A stretch of 53,505 nucleotides of DNA from Saccoglossus kowalevskii (taxonomy: Eukaryota; Hemichordata; Enteropneusta; Harrimaniidae). Within the stretch, counting starts at the first letter, position 1. Every line of letters starts with the position of its first letter. The notes under the pieces were generated by a model, which was not told where the DNA came from, did no database searches, and worked only from the letters and a program-made list of their open reading frames with translations. This document shows, piece after piece, positions 1 to 13,183 of the stretch. Where the stretch lies: assembly GCF_000003605.2 (NCBI RefSeq), contig NW_003109117.1, positions 1-53,505 on the forward strand. The letters run 5' to 3'. The translations under genes were made by a program, and so were the position numbers.

Positions 1-7
1 CATTTAC

Positions 8-232
8 CATCTTTACCAGGTCTAGTCCAGAGTTGCTGATCTGTTCCAATACCAACAATTGTACCATCAGGAAAAGTTGTCATGGATGTTATACAGCAAC
101 TATCTGCTATTGGTCCCTCCCATAAAGCACTGATATCCTTGCGACTCCATAAGCTATTACCAGTTCCAACACCATAGAAGCCATGTTGTTTTTCATCAGA
201 TGCAGTATCTGAGCTGGATGGAACTTTTCCAC
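8..232 (-). CDS. Tectonin-like beta-propeller exon
   Basis: The minus-strand translation contains GVGTGNSLWSR and, about 35 residues later, DGTIVGIGTDQQLWTR. This is the blade repeat of tectonin/tachylectin-like propellers (G-x-G-x-x-x-x-L-W/Y-T/S-R). The exon enters in phase 1. Its acceptor is a tandem TAG-CAG, so it may start at 235 or 232. A possible donor at position 7 would make it a 225-nt phase 1-1 exon encoding one blade. Alternatively the reading frame simply continues past the left edge. Confidence 0.6.
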
Positions 233-1437
233 CTGCTAGTATAACACAATATTGTATTAAAACGAATGGTCTGCTAAATTGAATTGGTTATTAAATGAAA
301 TGGGCGTTCTGCAAAATAGCAGAAAATGTGTTTTATGGCAGTATTGTGTAGCACACTGTATTCCATTATTAACTCATTGTTTGCAACATTAAAGTATTCA
401 TGTTTACATTCACATATGCCACACTTTCTTATGTTAAATGTGCCTTGTGATATTACAGGATAATTAATTATTCAAAAAATAGTTGGCATGATTACCAATC
501 CAGTTAAAATAATATGTGAATAGAATTAACTAATCATTTTACTTAGGGTTCAACTAAATCAACAAAGCATATTTATTTTTCAAAATATAGCTTGATGGAA
601 TTTCTCCATCTGCAAAATGAATACAGTAACATCTGAGTGAGTTTAATTTGTTATATTTAAGTAGCAAATTGATTCTTTAGTTTGTCTTTTCTATTAAGAC
701 GCTCTTGATGCTTTTATAATTACAGGGCATATAGACAAATTAGCAAACATCCTTGGGTTAAATGTCAGTTTGGTGTAGTGGAATGTCATGTAAGCGCTTT
801 GAACGGCGATCCCGCATTGCAACATAAATACTGTAATACGTTGAGGCTGTTCATGAGTATATGAAGGCCTGATAGTTATGCAGGATCTGCAAACAATATA
901 AGCGACATTTTGATAGATGACGGAATTTTGTTTGGTTGTTTTATCATGATATAATTGATATATGACTGAGCTTCAGAACACATTTTTATATAATGGATTA
1001 TGAGGTGTTATATAAATACATAGGATATAGACATATAGGCTAGGCAATAAATTTTTATTATGGTTGCAAGCTTGGCTAACTTTCATGAAGTCAGACATTA
1101 TTATAACAATACCAGACTCTCCATCATACCATATACTTCAATACAATGTGGCGAGCTACTTATTTGTATCATAATTCCCGGTAATAACACATAATACTAT
1201 GTTGTTTGTTTACTCATCTTGTTTTCCCACTGGTGTATAGCGGAGAATACCATGGCGCAAGAACATTATTATTTTGTGTACCCAGCATCGAAATAGTTAC
1301 CAATTAAGTTAAAACATTATGCAGAATAAGGGTGGATAGAGTGCAATAATACTCTGCATGTTAATGAACAGCAACGGCGTAATAAAATACCCAAATATTG
1401 CTAATTGTATAATTTATAATTGTAATTTGCATTGTAC
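233..1437 (-). other. Intron of the PAN/propeller gene
   Basis: AT-rich intron between the third PAN exon and the propeller exon. I see no further exon, RNA gene or recognisable repeat in it. Confidence 0.5.
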
Positions 1438-1668
1438 CTGCCATGACTCCAGATATAGCAGTATCTAATTTTGTTTGATCTGGCACAGAGTTCTTTAACC
1501 AGCAACCATTACTCTCAGTACAGAATGACCAAGCCTGGCAACCATTGGTCTGGGTACATGCACAATAGCATTCTTCAGCACTATCTACCAAATTTGAATT
1601 CCCATCATTCATGTCACCTCCAGGCCGGTCTTTACCAAAGTCCATAGGATAAGATGATTGTGGCGTAT
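1438..1668 (-). CDS. PAN/apple-like exon, third copy
   Basis: Exon of 231 nt, phase 1-1, with acceptor TTCAG and donor CAG|GTACAA. The translation has the PAN/apple signature: a conserved GKDRPGGDMNDG lead, then EECYCACTQTNGCQAWSFC and NGCWLKNSVP. The cysteine spacing and the C-W-L-K block match PAN_4-type modules found in extracellular or lectin-like proteins. It is almost identical to the next exon upstream. Confidence 0.75.
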
Positions 1669-1802
1669 CTGAAGCGGTATCAGAGAACAAAAAGCAAATT
1701 ACATGCACTAATCGATATGCATTATTCAATAACAGAAGGAATTGCTACAGTCTATGTTAGTATGAGTTGAACCTTAATAAATCTCAGTAATTGTTATCCT
1801 AC

Positions 1803-2033
1803 CTGACACAACTCCAGATATAGCAGTATCTAACGTTGTTTGATCTGGCACAGAGTTCTTTAACCAACAACCATTACTCTCAGTACAGAATGACCAAGCC
1901 TGGCAACCATTGGTCTGAGTACATGCACAATAGCATTCTTCAGCACTATCTACCAAATTTGAATTCCCATCATTCATGTCACCTCCAGGCCGGTCTTTAC
2001 CAATGTCCATAGGATAAGATGATTGTGGTGTAT
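1803..2033 (-). CDS. PAN/apple-like exon, second copy
   Basis: Exon of 231 nt, phase 1-1, donor TCAG|GTAGGA. Same length, borders and sequence as the copy at 1438-1668 except for scattered substitutions, such as Lys to Thr after PDQT. Symmetric phase means copies can be added or skipped without a frameshift. Confidence 0.75.
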
Positions 2034-2166
2034 CTGAAGCAGTATCAGAGAACAAAAGCAAATTACATGCATTAACCGATATGCATTATTCAATAACAGA
2101 AGGAATTGCTACAGTCTATGTTAGTATGAGTTGAACCTTAATGATTCTCAGTAATTGTTATCCTAC

Positions 2167-2382
2167 CTGACACAACTCCAGATATAGCAGTATTTAACGT
2201 TGTTTGATCTGGTACAGAGTTCTTTAACCAACAACCATTACTCTCAGTACAGAATGACCAAGCCTGGCAACCATTGGTCTGAGTGCATGCACAATAGCAT
2301 TCTTCAGCACTATCTACCAAATTTGAATTCCCATCATTCATGTCACCTCCAGGCCGGTCTTTACCAATGACATAACTAAACT
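2167..2382 (-). CDS. PAN/apple-like exon, first copy with a different 5' end
   Basis: Exon of 216 nt, phase 1-1, acceptor TTTGCAG. From GKDRPGGDMNDG onward it is nearly identical to the two downstream copies. Its first residues (FSYVI) replace the DTPQSSYPMDI lead, so similarity to the other copies stops abruptly near 2370. This is the probable founder of, or one boundary of, the tandem duplication. Confidence 0.65.
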
Positions 2383-2701
2383 CTGCAAATAATTAACTCC
2401 AATATGTCAATTGATCAGACTAGAATGATAAAATATGCAAGAACTTGTATTCAAAATTATTCAACTTCTAATATTATTACATTTGTCATATTTCAAGAAA
2501 AAACATATTCATATTAAATTTCTATACGCTTGGCCGATATAGGGCAGTTTCCATAAAAATAGTAGCTACATCATGCTGATTAGCAATCGCACATTTTACG
2601 ATTGCTATAGACTTAACATTGTTGTATGGAAACAACTTAATATCCAATATATTAAGAGATATAAAATAGTCAACTATATCAATGCAGGGTGCGATATTTA
2701 A

Positions 2702-2843
2702 GCAATAATCCCCCCCCCCCGCCGAAGATGGGTATACCACGAGATATTTCACAATTCAAGACACGAGCCGCAGGCGAGTGCATATATGGAGTAAATGGTG
2801 CAATATCGAGTGGTATACCCAACTTCGGCGGGGGATTATTGCT
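2702..2843. mobile_element. Foldback element (MITE-like)
   Basis: Two inverted arms of about 45 nt flank roughly 55 nt. The left arm has AGCAATAATCCCC, then CGCCGAAGATGGGTATACC; the right arm is the reverse complement with single changes. The left arm contains a C10 run. No open reading frame. I could not fix a target duplication. Confidence 0.7.
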
Positions 2844-3291
2844 ATTATATTATACCAGTATATTGACAATTCGATAACACTTGTAAAAAAAAGTTTACTT
2901 GCATCTACTATAAGAACATTATTATGGCCCTTCAACATGAATATTTATGAAAAAACAGTATGTAGTTGTACACTGATTGCACACAAAAAATACACAAGCA
3001 ACACTGTTAAAATTAAATAAAAATTGTATTCCGCGTGAAACGTATTCACAGTAAATAGAACAGCGTAAACACAAAAAATTAGCATAACACAAGATGACCT
3101 TCCTGACCTTTAATGCCATTCGAAATGGTTCGAAATGGCACGGTTACTAAAAGGTAAGAAATCGACATTTGAAACCGACAGGGTGTCGATTTACTAGGTG
3201 CCGTGTTTCACAACTTGTTTATTTATATACGTATAGCGGATGATTTTTTTTGAAAATTAGTATTTATTGATTTTCAGCCCCCAAGTGACTT

Positions 3292-3380
3292 GCACAGAGC
3301 CCATAGAAATACGTGGTACAGTGGTGCGCGTCTTAGCAACGTAGAACGTCCGTGACGTAGCTCCGCCCCCGAGGATAACA
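3292..3380 (+). mobile_element. MITE family B, 3' terminal fragment
   Basis: Shares its right end with two longer copies at 13184-13484 and 23529-23840: GAGCCCATAGAAAT, ACAGTGGTGCGCGTC, GACGTAGCTCCGCCC and the terminal CCCGAGGATAA. The left part is absent, so this copy is truncated. Confidence 0.7.
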
Positions 3381-3442
3381 GCTGTTTGAATATTGTGTAG
3401 ATTTTGGTTGTGGAAAGATTATGATATCAAAGAAAAGAAGGA

Positions 3443-3452
3443 GTCACGTGAC
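3443..3452. promoter_or_regulatory. GTCACGTGAC palindrome
   Basis: Perfect 10-bp palindromic E-box, the same word as the vertebrate TFEB/CLEAR motif. Other perfect copies lie at 18588-18597, 25495-25504 and 41714-41723. Function here is inference. Confidence 0.35.
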
Positions 3453-3517
3453 CAACGGATCGCCGCCATTTTTGACAATATACGTCGTGTGAAAGAAGTA
3501 CGAACTCTTGAACTAGT

Positions 3518-3547
3518 CACCGTCCCTCAAGGTGTTGAGGGACGGTG
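3518..3547. mobile_element. 30-bp transposon footprint with 7-bp target duplication
   Basis: Flanked by the direct repeat AACTAGT (3511-3517 and 3548-3554). The insert is CACCGTCCCTCAA followed by GGTGTTGAGGGACGGTG. The second part is the exact reverse complement of the 17-mer CACCGTCCCTCAACACC that begins the insert at 15661. It looks like the two ends of a TIR transposon left behind after excision. Confidence 0.7.
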
Positions 3548-4480
3548 AACTAGTGCATACTTGTTCTGTTCATTTTTTGTTATTTTTTGTATAAAATATG
3601 ATGTTTTGCACTGAACATGCGCGGTTGTATTTTATTGAATTTATGAGTTAGGGTAGTTACTAATTAGAAAAGTGGTGTTTGTTTGTTACGGATCCAAAGT
3701 GTGGTCATTTTTGAATTGGTCATCTCCTAAGAGGCATGGATCATACACATGTCAATATTAGAACCAACTCATTTTTATCAATACTTTTACAAGCATCCTT
3801 TGCGAACAGTTGACAATTGCGTGTCATAACAGACAAACAACAGGATAGAGCTCACTGTCTGTTTTTATAATATCAATTACATTCCTGGCCATGGTAAAGG
3901 TAATAGCATTGTTGTAGCAGCTGAGTCGGCATTATATTAGGAGACAGTCTTTATTGTTAATAACATACAGTTAGTTTGGAGCAAGAATCTTCTACCCTTT
4001 TCTGAGATTGTCATTAGTGTACCAATACTGGGTGTGTATTCAGTTTTACAAATGTCTTTTTCAGAGAATGTTTTTTTTTTCAGATTCAACATCTGTACGC
4101 GAGTGACATAACTATAGCGACTGATGTTGGAAGTTCCATGTAATTATTCCATGAACAACAAAAAACGACTCCCCGTTCTCCATTATTAGGTGATACGGAC
4201 GGTGATGTTCGTTTATTGAACAGTCTCGACTATTTCTTCGTGCACTGTCATCACATAATAAATGGCAATGCTTCTTACCCCTTAAATATTGTTTATGAAA
4301 TGTTGAATATTGAATATTGAAATGTTACATGTAGATCACAATAAATGCAGATACACATGAATTAGATAACCAGAGACTTTATCAATTATTCAACATACAA
4401 TATAACTTATTCTGTATCTTAGTTCAGTTAAAAATACACCATTACCAGTATGGATATCGTGAATGCAAATAATGGCCTAC

Positions 4481-4520
4481 CTGCATTTTCTTGAATTTCA
4501 TGTGCCGCATTTAGCACTAT
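4481..4520 (-). CDS. 40-nt internal exon (PAN/propeller gene)
   Basis: Strong acceptor: a T-rich tract ending TTTTCGCAG. Donor GCAG|GTAGGC. Translates as IVLNAAHEIQENA in phase 0 to 1. This joins in frame both to the CAG-ending exon at 14325 and to the phase-1 PAN exon at 2382. The assignment rests on splice phase only. Confidence 0.5.
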
Positions 4521-4800
4521 CTGCGAAAATGAAAAAAAAAACATCTTGCTAAGACAGAAGATAAGACAATTCTAAGAATACGACTCCCGGACCAATACTA
4601 AAATTGTCGGGCGCATATACAATGTAACACTTCGTTGGTGTTTTCTGAACTAAGTACGCGACAAAAGCTTTTGTAATCCAGTTGTTTATGCTCAGAGGTA
4701 TCCTACATTGTTAATACTATGTTATGTTATTTTGCTCAATAATTCTTGCAATGTGTCCTTTTAGGGGTTGGTTGATGACAACGCTTTAGACATAATGTTA

Positions 4801-4955
4801 TTATGATATGATATTATATTATATGATATGATATTATATTATATGATATTATATTATATTATATTATATTATATTATATTATATTATATTATATTATATT
4901 ATATTATATTATATTATATTATATTATATTATATTATATTATATTATATTATATA
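4801..4955. repeat. (ATATT)n pentanucleotide microsatellite
   Basis: Imperfect at the left (GATATGAT variants), then about 20 perfect units of five bases from about 4852. The long tyrosine/isoleucine reading frame through it is an artefact of the repeat. Confidence 0.95.
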
Positions 4956-7685
4956 CGTGCATATGTTTAACACTCAAATTAAGAATAATTTAACGCTACG
5001 TACATACCATGGATGCATGGCTACCGTATACTTACTAGAATAGCTGGGCTCACTGTTAGCTAAACTAGGGTGACTTATTGTCGCATGAAACAGTCCATAT
5101 TGCGCGTGTTGGCTGACTATATAGTGCGTGACAGATACTTTTATTATATTTATTTATATCGAAATGAACCAGGATGTTCCGTGTGTATGAAGACAACATG
5201 ATACTAACTGTTCTGCCCGTCAGCCTGTCGTCTGTTTCCTTGTACTGACAGCACAGTATTTTGGGTTGATAAAACCAATATCGACGGTGTGAACTGTCTT
5301 TCTGTCAGGCATTTTCGTCAAAGAAGCGTTTTGCCACTAGAGGGTGGCATGAGTAGAGAAGTGTATCGACTGTTAGATGAGGTAGATCAGCAACGATACA
5401 ATTGATATTCTAATTTATTTTTTTTTTTGGACAAACAGACATAATTTTTCATATTATAAATATATATATATGTACTTGGGTGGATGTGTATCTCATTTAT
5501 TTATTTGGTCTTGACAACGACTAACCCGATTGCTTTGATATATTATATTGGATGGACCTTAATAAGATTGGTTCACTTCTTGACATTTTCGCCTTTTCTT
5601 TGGAACGGCATTTTCTGATTTCTCAAATACTTGGTCTATTAAAGGAAAATCTCCAATAAAAACGAAAAATTGCATTTGTTGTGTTCTAAATCATACAAAT
5701 ATAGTATGTACTTTCACTATTAATAATCAATAACCGTTAAGGGACATTGGCATATTTTAAATGTCGAAATGCGTGTTCATTTTGGTGTATGGGAAATATA
5801 AATTTAAACCTATTATTTGAACTTTAATTCTAAAAAACAGATTTTCAGTCAACAAAATAAGTTCACATAATGTTGATTAATAAAAAATCAACTATAGGTG
5901 GAGTTTTACCATTACTGCCTCTGCTATATACACTATAACAAGCGCAACACATACGAGTAGAATTCTAACTTAAATAGGTTCGAGGCGGATTCAATATGAT
6001 TAGCATTTGTACACTGTTTTTGTATTTTAAGATTATTTTTTTTTTATCTCTCACGATTATGCCCGATTTTGCTCAAAACATTTAACAAAACAGTCATATA
6101 ATGTAGTCAGTTGTCAGTATGATAGTTGTTCTCCAACATGTACAATGAAGCATTAGATACATGCGCAGTAACATGCTAAGTAGTGCCAAGTTATAACTCA
6201 GCTCAAACTGTTATTAACGTGTTTCCATTTGGTGCTTGATATCGCGTAAATAATCCAACTTATAACCTTATACTAAGTATACATTTAAATAGCAATTTGC
6301 AGTGTGAATTCAGTAAATAAAGATTATGTGGCTACTGTGGTAGAATTACAGTCTTAACAATTAACAACACTTACGATCATCACCAACAATGTGATTAAGG
6401 AAGTATACATTCTTCGTAGCAGATGTTGCATTCAGCTGTCTACAGCATGGTTACTCCGTTGACGAATGAAAATTTACCATCGCATTTATAGTAACTTTTA
6501 AAAATAAACTTGATGTGGCGATATATTAAATGTGTGTAATATATTGTTCCTTCCGTTCGTGTAAATAAATAAGTTCACACGCAATGTCACTCATAATAAT
6601 TACAGCCATGTAAAGTATTTAGACTTAGTATTAAAGACAAGTAACAGCATTTTTTGGGATATCATTTATTCACTAGCAATTTGTAGAACATTCCTCAATA
6701 CGAAATCGGTAAAGGAATTTTAGCAGAATTCACTAAATGCATTTAGGAGAATCTCCCAAATATAATACAGAAGTGCCCGCATATACCACAGAGGCTTGAC
6801 GGTCTATTCTTCTCAATGCGTGAACGTCTATGAGGCCGTGCGACTATGTACCGGTACAGGGCCTTACCCTTGTTCAAAATAATAGAAATTATGGAATTAA
6901 AACAGTTTAGTAATGTAAAGCAAGCATATGTTATTATATTTAATCATCACGCGCCGAAACCACAAAAATCACTAATACTTGTTTCCGGTTGATCAGCTTG
7001 CACTATATATAAGACAAGGGAGGAAACAAAATATGCACACATTTTTCTAGCTGCCGAAAAGCATACCTCAAAATACAAAATACCTTGTCCAAACCAGTTA
7101 AGAGTGCTTATAAGACATTGAATTATCGCAAAATGTTGTCCGATTACATATAAATCATATATTTTTCCAGATTTTACGCATTTATGATGAAATTTGACAT
7201 TTTCTATTCTCTGTGATACCAGCCTTCAAGTCAATCTGCGCATGCGTTCGCGCCCTCAAACGCCAGGACTGCATTTCCTTTTCTTATATTTCAGTATAGG
7301 GTTGTTGTATGTTTAATTTATTGTACCCTCGGCAAGTCCAGCGTGCGCCTCACATCACCAAAGCCGATTAGCACAAACAGCGTTTTATTTTGTAGTGTGA
7401 CGTAGATACAAAAGTGACGTCATATTGCTAATTGTGCTAGTAAAAAATAACGAAACGCAATTTTCATCTTCATAATACCTGTCGCTGAACGTTTTTTTTT
7501 TCGTGGACATTATGCACAATAAACTACGCCATCTACACTTATTATGGTGATGTTAACGCGTAACCGAAAGATTTGTCAAAACGAATGTCTACGTCAAACG
7601 TCGACGCTGATTTTGCTGTCCTCACAATTTTGCAGAAAACAATATATTCTGTACTCGTAAAAATTTTAAATATAATGATAATTTC

Positions 7686-7686
<1 letters not shown>

Positions 7687-7743
<57 letters not shown>
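7687..7743. repeat. (TAA)n trinucleotide microsatellite
   Basis: About 19 uninterrupted TAA/ATA units. It gives poly-isoleucine frames on both strands that are not genes. Confidence 0.95.
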
Positions 7744-7747
<4 letters not shown>

Positions 7748-9654
7748 TTTGGCAATGCGATATTGGAGTGCCAAGGTCGCCGTTCTCTATCAATATCAAT
7801 CATTGTTTGCCTGATACATGTCTGTACCATGGGCACAAGGGTAGCCCATGGTATGATGACCTTGCCAACGTAGTGTCAAGAAAATATAAAAAGCGCCACT
7901 GTCGTGGTGTCTCGAAGTGTAGATCTCCGCCCTTTTGATTGTGACTCTGCTAAAGTAACATATGAGACAACCAAACGATACATGACAAAAAATACTAGAA
8001 AAATACTAAAAAAAAAATAATAAAATAAAATAAGGTAGTTCTCGGTAAAATCAGAGGGATTACTGGAATCATTAAGAATGTTGATAGATAAGCCCACACA
8101 CACGCGGCAGAAAAAGAGATATTTCCCATCTTAATACGGTAAATGCAGATTCAAAATAGATCTTTTATTTTATGATAACCCGCACATATATATGTGTTAT
8201 CAATAAATAAAATATTATGTCTAGAACATGAATGCGTCCCGGTGGGAGTGCGCGCTTTTTGTATTTGCGGTACCTACATCCCCCCCCCCCGCCAACTCAA
8301 ACCTAATTTTCTACACGAGAACAACAAATAACCTCATTCCAGAACCCATCAGTTTATGTGAGCATCAAAAATCAGGTATAATACAAATTGCACCACGGGA
8401 TGTCTATGTGAGCTTAGTAGTAACTTATACATGATGGAAACTCATATATGAAGAAATACAACCTTAACAAAATGTGGTCATTAAAACATGTGCCAAATTG
8501 GTCAGAAATATGTCCCGTTTATGTTTCTATGAGGAGAGATGTTTTAGACAAGTCCAAAAAAAAAAATGTCTGGGACATTGTGCACTCATACTGAAATATG
8601 TTTGTTTGGTGCAGGCATGTTTCCTACTAGTCTTGAAAACGTCCCAGATTTTTCCAGTTAATTTCCAAATCATGAAATTGTATTTAAACTACAAAATTGG
8701 ATATGGACAATTCTCAGACTAGTCTCAAATATGCTCCAAACAGACTTATAATATGTTTGCACTCTGGAGCACATTTCCATGAAATCACACAGTATCTCAC
8801 GAGATTTTGAGTCGACCATGGTGGATTTTAGGTAAATATGATGTAGCATTGGCACACCGGAGTTTAGAAATGGTAAAATGAAATTGACCAGTCCTCTATA
8901 ATGAAAGGGAGACACATGACTTCGTTCATTTGCAAGCTACTGATAACTGCAATGTGGCTAATCTCCAGGTGTCACAGAGAGGTCGAGGTTTTACGACGAT
9001 GGTTGACAATATACTCGTAGTTCTTTATCACGCCCGCATCAAAGATATATTTATCACAGCATTATATTTACATAAATTTGTATACACTGGGTAATTATAA
9101 TATTAGTAACACGCCAACACACAGAACAACTTATAATGTGTCGTAAAAACAAGATAATTATTACACGACAGTACAATTCAAATTACCGTGAAGTCGTTTA
9201 AACAGAACTTCATCACGTAGTTTTGTATGCGACATTTCGAAACAAGAAATCACACGACATATTGGTACCACAACTACGGTGTTCCAAAGTTTCAAAATTA
9301 TTTACATCACATATATTAATAAACACGTGAGATTAAGACTTGAAAACAAATTGCAGTACCAAGTTCGCGAAAGCAGAAAAACCTTCACTAGAAATGAAGA
9401 AAAATAGAGGGTATAGTATAAATTGCCCTATTACAAAAATATCATGGATGGTTCAAAAGTAAAAGAGAAAAAAAATAATTAAAATTACAAATCACCATAA
9501 AAAAGGTGGATCTGCTTATGCAAAATATGGCATATAATACTTTACATATAAAATCGATATTAATTCATTTCCCGCAAATGTATTATGTATGTATGCACAG
9601 CGAGGGCGACTGAAGGCCGTTCACAAAGCGAGCTCTTGAGAGATTGCTAGGAAG

Positions 9655-9746
9655 TACTACCATTCGCTGGTTCCCGGCGTTCCTTGCGAATGGCATGTAG
9701 GACGCAGTAATCGCCATATTGTTCCACTGGGCCGGAATTCCGGCCC
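9655..9746 (-). mobile_element. Dispersed repeat D, copy 1
   Basis: On the minus strand it reads CCAGTGGAACAATATGGCG, then CATTCGCAAGGAACGCCGGG and AACCAGCGAA. The same order occurs on the plus strand at 36352-36482. An 18-bp perfect palindrome (GGGCCGGAATTCCGGCCC, 9729-9746) marks one end. Confidence 0.6.
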
Positions 9747-10229
9747 AAATTCACGTGACTGGGTGACGTAATTTGAAAAACATTCTAATATTCGTTTTCT
9801 GTAAACAAGTCTTTATTACGCCATGCCCATACATTTCTGTCTGCTTAGACTTACATATTTGAGGTGTTTCTGGCATTTCTCGTCCCAAGCGAGATCTCGA
9901 CGGTCATTTACGAATCGCCTAAATTGTGCCTGAATTATTGTTATAAAATATTTCCAATGACGTCAAAAATTGAGGTAAGAATCACACGAAAAATTACTAC
10001 AGCCGTGCGCAATGCAAAGCAAGTATACGCAGTGACTCATTCAAACATCCCCACCGTGCCAGACTTGGTCAAAAATAATCTAAACAAGTTTGGTATTGAT
10101 ATTCATATAGATATAGAACTAAAATTCTAGATAAAATTCTAAAAATAAGTAACTGAATTAAGTAAATGTAATGTTATATCTTTTAACATTAAACGTAATT
10201 CAATTATTCAAATAATATAAAGTTTGTAG

Positions 10230-10860
10230 GCTCATTATTAGAAGAGTCACGATTATACGTGATTTAGGTACTTTATTAAAGAGTAAACTTCATTTTAGAG
10301 ATAAAAAACACGTATGTAACTAACGCTTTTAAAATGTTAGGTTTTTTAAAAACGAGCATGCAAATCTGTTGATAGTGTCCAACTTATTAAAACTTTACAT
10401 CCAACGTTAGTGGGGAGCAACCTAGAGTACTGTTCTCAGGTGTGGTCTCCTTGACAAACATTTCTTGTAAATAAAAAATAACGAACTCAAAAGAAATGTA
10501 TCGAATTTGTATGTACAAGGTTAAATCTATTATATTCTTCAAAGAATCAAGTATCACTTTGTAGCCATTTTAACTTACTTCCGTTGGAAATACGTCGAAC
10601 AAATCTTCACTCGCTTTTCCATATCCCAAAATGTCGGAAAATGTTAGTGTACCTATTCTTTTTAAAACAATGTCAAACAATTACACAATTAATATTTTTA
10701 TCAATTTTGATAGTTTTAAAAAAAATGTCGCTATTTGTGAATATAAATATTTATAAATATATATATTTAAATATTGCACTACTCGACTTGCCATACACTA
10801 GAAAACATAAACTGGAAGAAATTATTACGTTATTTTAGGCTTAATTTGTTTTCACTTTGA
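10230..10860 (+). pseudogene. Relic of a non-LTR retrotransposon reverse transcriptase (3' part)
   Basis: Broken frames translate to segments typical of the C-terminal part of a Jockey/CR1-like reverse transcriptase: a DLG-like block (RDLGTLLKSKLHF), then VTNAFKMLGFLKT, then NLEYCSQVWSP. Several stops and frameshifts separate them. There is no intact frame, so it is dead. The clade cannot be set from this much sequence. Confidence 0.55.
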
Positions 10861-13183
10861 TGAATGTTTTCGTTTTATTTTATGGCAACAAACAGGTGAA
10901 ACATATTGTCTGTAATTGCCTTTTTGTTTTGTATGTACTATTCCTTTTCATAAGAATAGTAGTTATGGTCGTCTGTTGCGCCCTCCGCTAGAGGAATGTT
11001 GAGGTTCTGCTGTCCGGGTAGGGTGCACTCTCTAACAGTATATTTAGGTCATTATTGTACCAGTGACCTTGAATTGTCAACAGCAAAATGTGGTCAAAGT
11101 TCGGTGAACGTGTCAATATACCAGCGATTGTACATAATGATACACAGAGTACCATACAAAAGGTATGTGAACAGTGTACACATAGGCATGTTTAGGCAGA
11201 TAATGTGGATACTTTCTGAGGGGACATACATTAAATGTTTCGTAAATGTAAAGTTTCACCAGAAATAAATGCAGTTCAAAAATTGCATAGTGACACCGTT
11301 GGTATTATTTGATTATAGATTCCCGAGTAACAAATATTAGTGCTGTAATTCACCCTGGTGGGGGAATAGGTGACAAAGGTCAAAAACCAATTTGAGGGTG
11401 CGACTGCAGTATTTTAAACAAACTTGAGGGACTCTAAAACGCAATTTATGGTACGCGACTTAAAACGCAATTTACTGCACGTAATTTTTTCAACAAAGGT
11501 TTAAATGTTCTTGTTGTCTGTGGTGTGGCACTGGTGTGTGGCGTGGGAAACGAACCGAAGAAAATGGCTACTAAGGTCAGACGCATTGTTATGCTAATTT
11601 GATTTCCGGCTTGTTGGTTGACAAAGAAATTAAATTTTGTTTGAATTTTCTCGGCGATACCTACGTGAATTGGAACCGAAACGTTAACGGCAAGATTCCA
11701 GAGACAACAGTGCCAACATCTAAAGCGTAATTGACGGCAGATAAACACGTGAAGCAAAAAAGACTGTTTTGAGTCGTTGTAAAATAAACCATTGTTTACG
11801 TCTGAGGGGGGGGGGGGTGCAAATGACTCACTTTTGAGGGTGTCACAATAAGCGAGGATGAAAACCGCGTTTATGCTATGAAAAAGTGAAAACTGTGAAC
11901 GTACTTTATGTACTTTAGAACAATTTAATTTTGTGTTTGATTGCCCGGAGCTTTTAAATTAGGTTCATGTGCTACAAGTTAGAGTGCACAAGCTAAGCGG
12001 CCTTCCTCAGGCTCTGCAAAGATTAAGCCCTGGCATTTTCCGTGTCAAAAGTCCGAATTACTAAACGAAGTACAGGACGACGAAGCTGAAATACCCAACA
12101 CATACCAAAATTTTATCTCAAATGTTAATATTTGTGGTATATTTTAAGTCTAACCGGACCGGAAGTGAGAATTTGTTACAATTCTAAATAACGTATATGC
12201 ATTCTTACTACCTTATACTAAAATATGAAGTTACACAGATAGGGGAAATGCTGCTAGTGGTAAATACAATACCATTAGAGCAATTTATTTCAAGTCCTCT
12301 ATAATAACAATTAATTACCCCAAACATTTCCTTATATTGGAATGATGTATTTCAGAGCAATCTTTGAAACGTCCCCGTATACTGAATCTGTGGCTGTGAC
12401 ATGTTAATGCAGCATTAATTACACTTCAAAAATGTCCCTGTCAGTATTTTAGGAGATTCCGTACGTGTCATAATTTCAAGCTATGATATACTATTATGTG
12501 AATGTGTGTACGAGGAGGCAACAACCAAACTACATTAATTTTGAAAATGTCTGGATTACATTCATTTGCATTATATTATTTTTTTAATGGTTATCATGCC
12601 TGACGTGATTTACAAGAAAATAGAATAAGTCGTCCAGTTATTGGTAGTTCTCCAATTTTAAAGTGACAGAGGCAAACGACGGATTAAACGCCTGCGCCTG
12701 TTTTTTTAAAGATGTGGCTAAATAGTTCAATGATCTTAGGTTTTGTGATTTAATCTAAAATCGAAATCAAAACTTTCTTGAAATAAAGGAGGATGAAAAC
12801 GGGAACCTGAAAATATAAACAACTTCCACCATATGCAAAAATAAAATGAAAACCAATCGGAAGTTAGGCAAAATGTGGGTTTCCGTAAACATAGGCTATG
12901 CAAGTGATTAACAACATTCATTAGCATAGCCACACCTCCAATTCACACTTGCCCGGGGCAAGTGAATTGGGCTTTTAATTATGAATTTATGAAACGCAAA
13001 GAATGCTATTGAAAGCGATGATATCGTTTTGATCTGCAGTCGGTGATCAATGTGGATTGTGTTTTGTGGATGTGTCACCATGATCTGGATAACAAACGAC
13101 TATACAACATAACAGCCACTGGATTCACCCATATACACATGTACATTGTTTGACGTCAATGACACTAGAGGGCGCGATTTACA

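Larger units (their letters stand above)
1438..2370 (-). repeat. Tandem exon-intron duplication, about 365 bp x 3
   Basis: The exon ends lie at 1438, 1803 and 2167, a regular step of 364-365 bp. Introns as well as exons are repeated, including a shared intron block (AGAAGGAATTGCTACAG on the plus strand). The high similarity of the introns indicates a recent duplication. Confidence 0.85.

Noticed and set aside
4828-5043. Poly-tyrosine/isoleucine/leucine frame.
   Set aside because: (ATATT)n microsatellite.
7542-7938. Poly-isoleucine frames on both strands.
   Set aside because: (TAA)n microsatellite with chance flanks.
11446-11757. 103-residue minus-strand frame.
   Set aside because: No motif, no splice context and no relation to a neighbouring gene.
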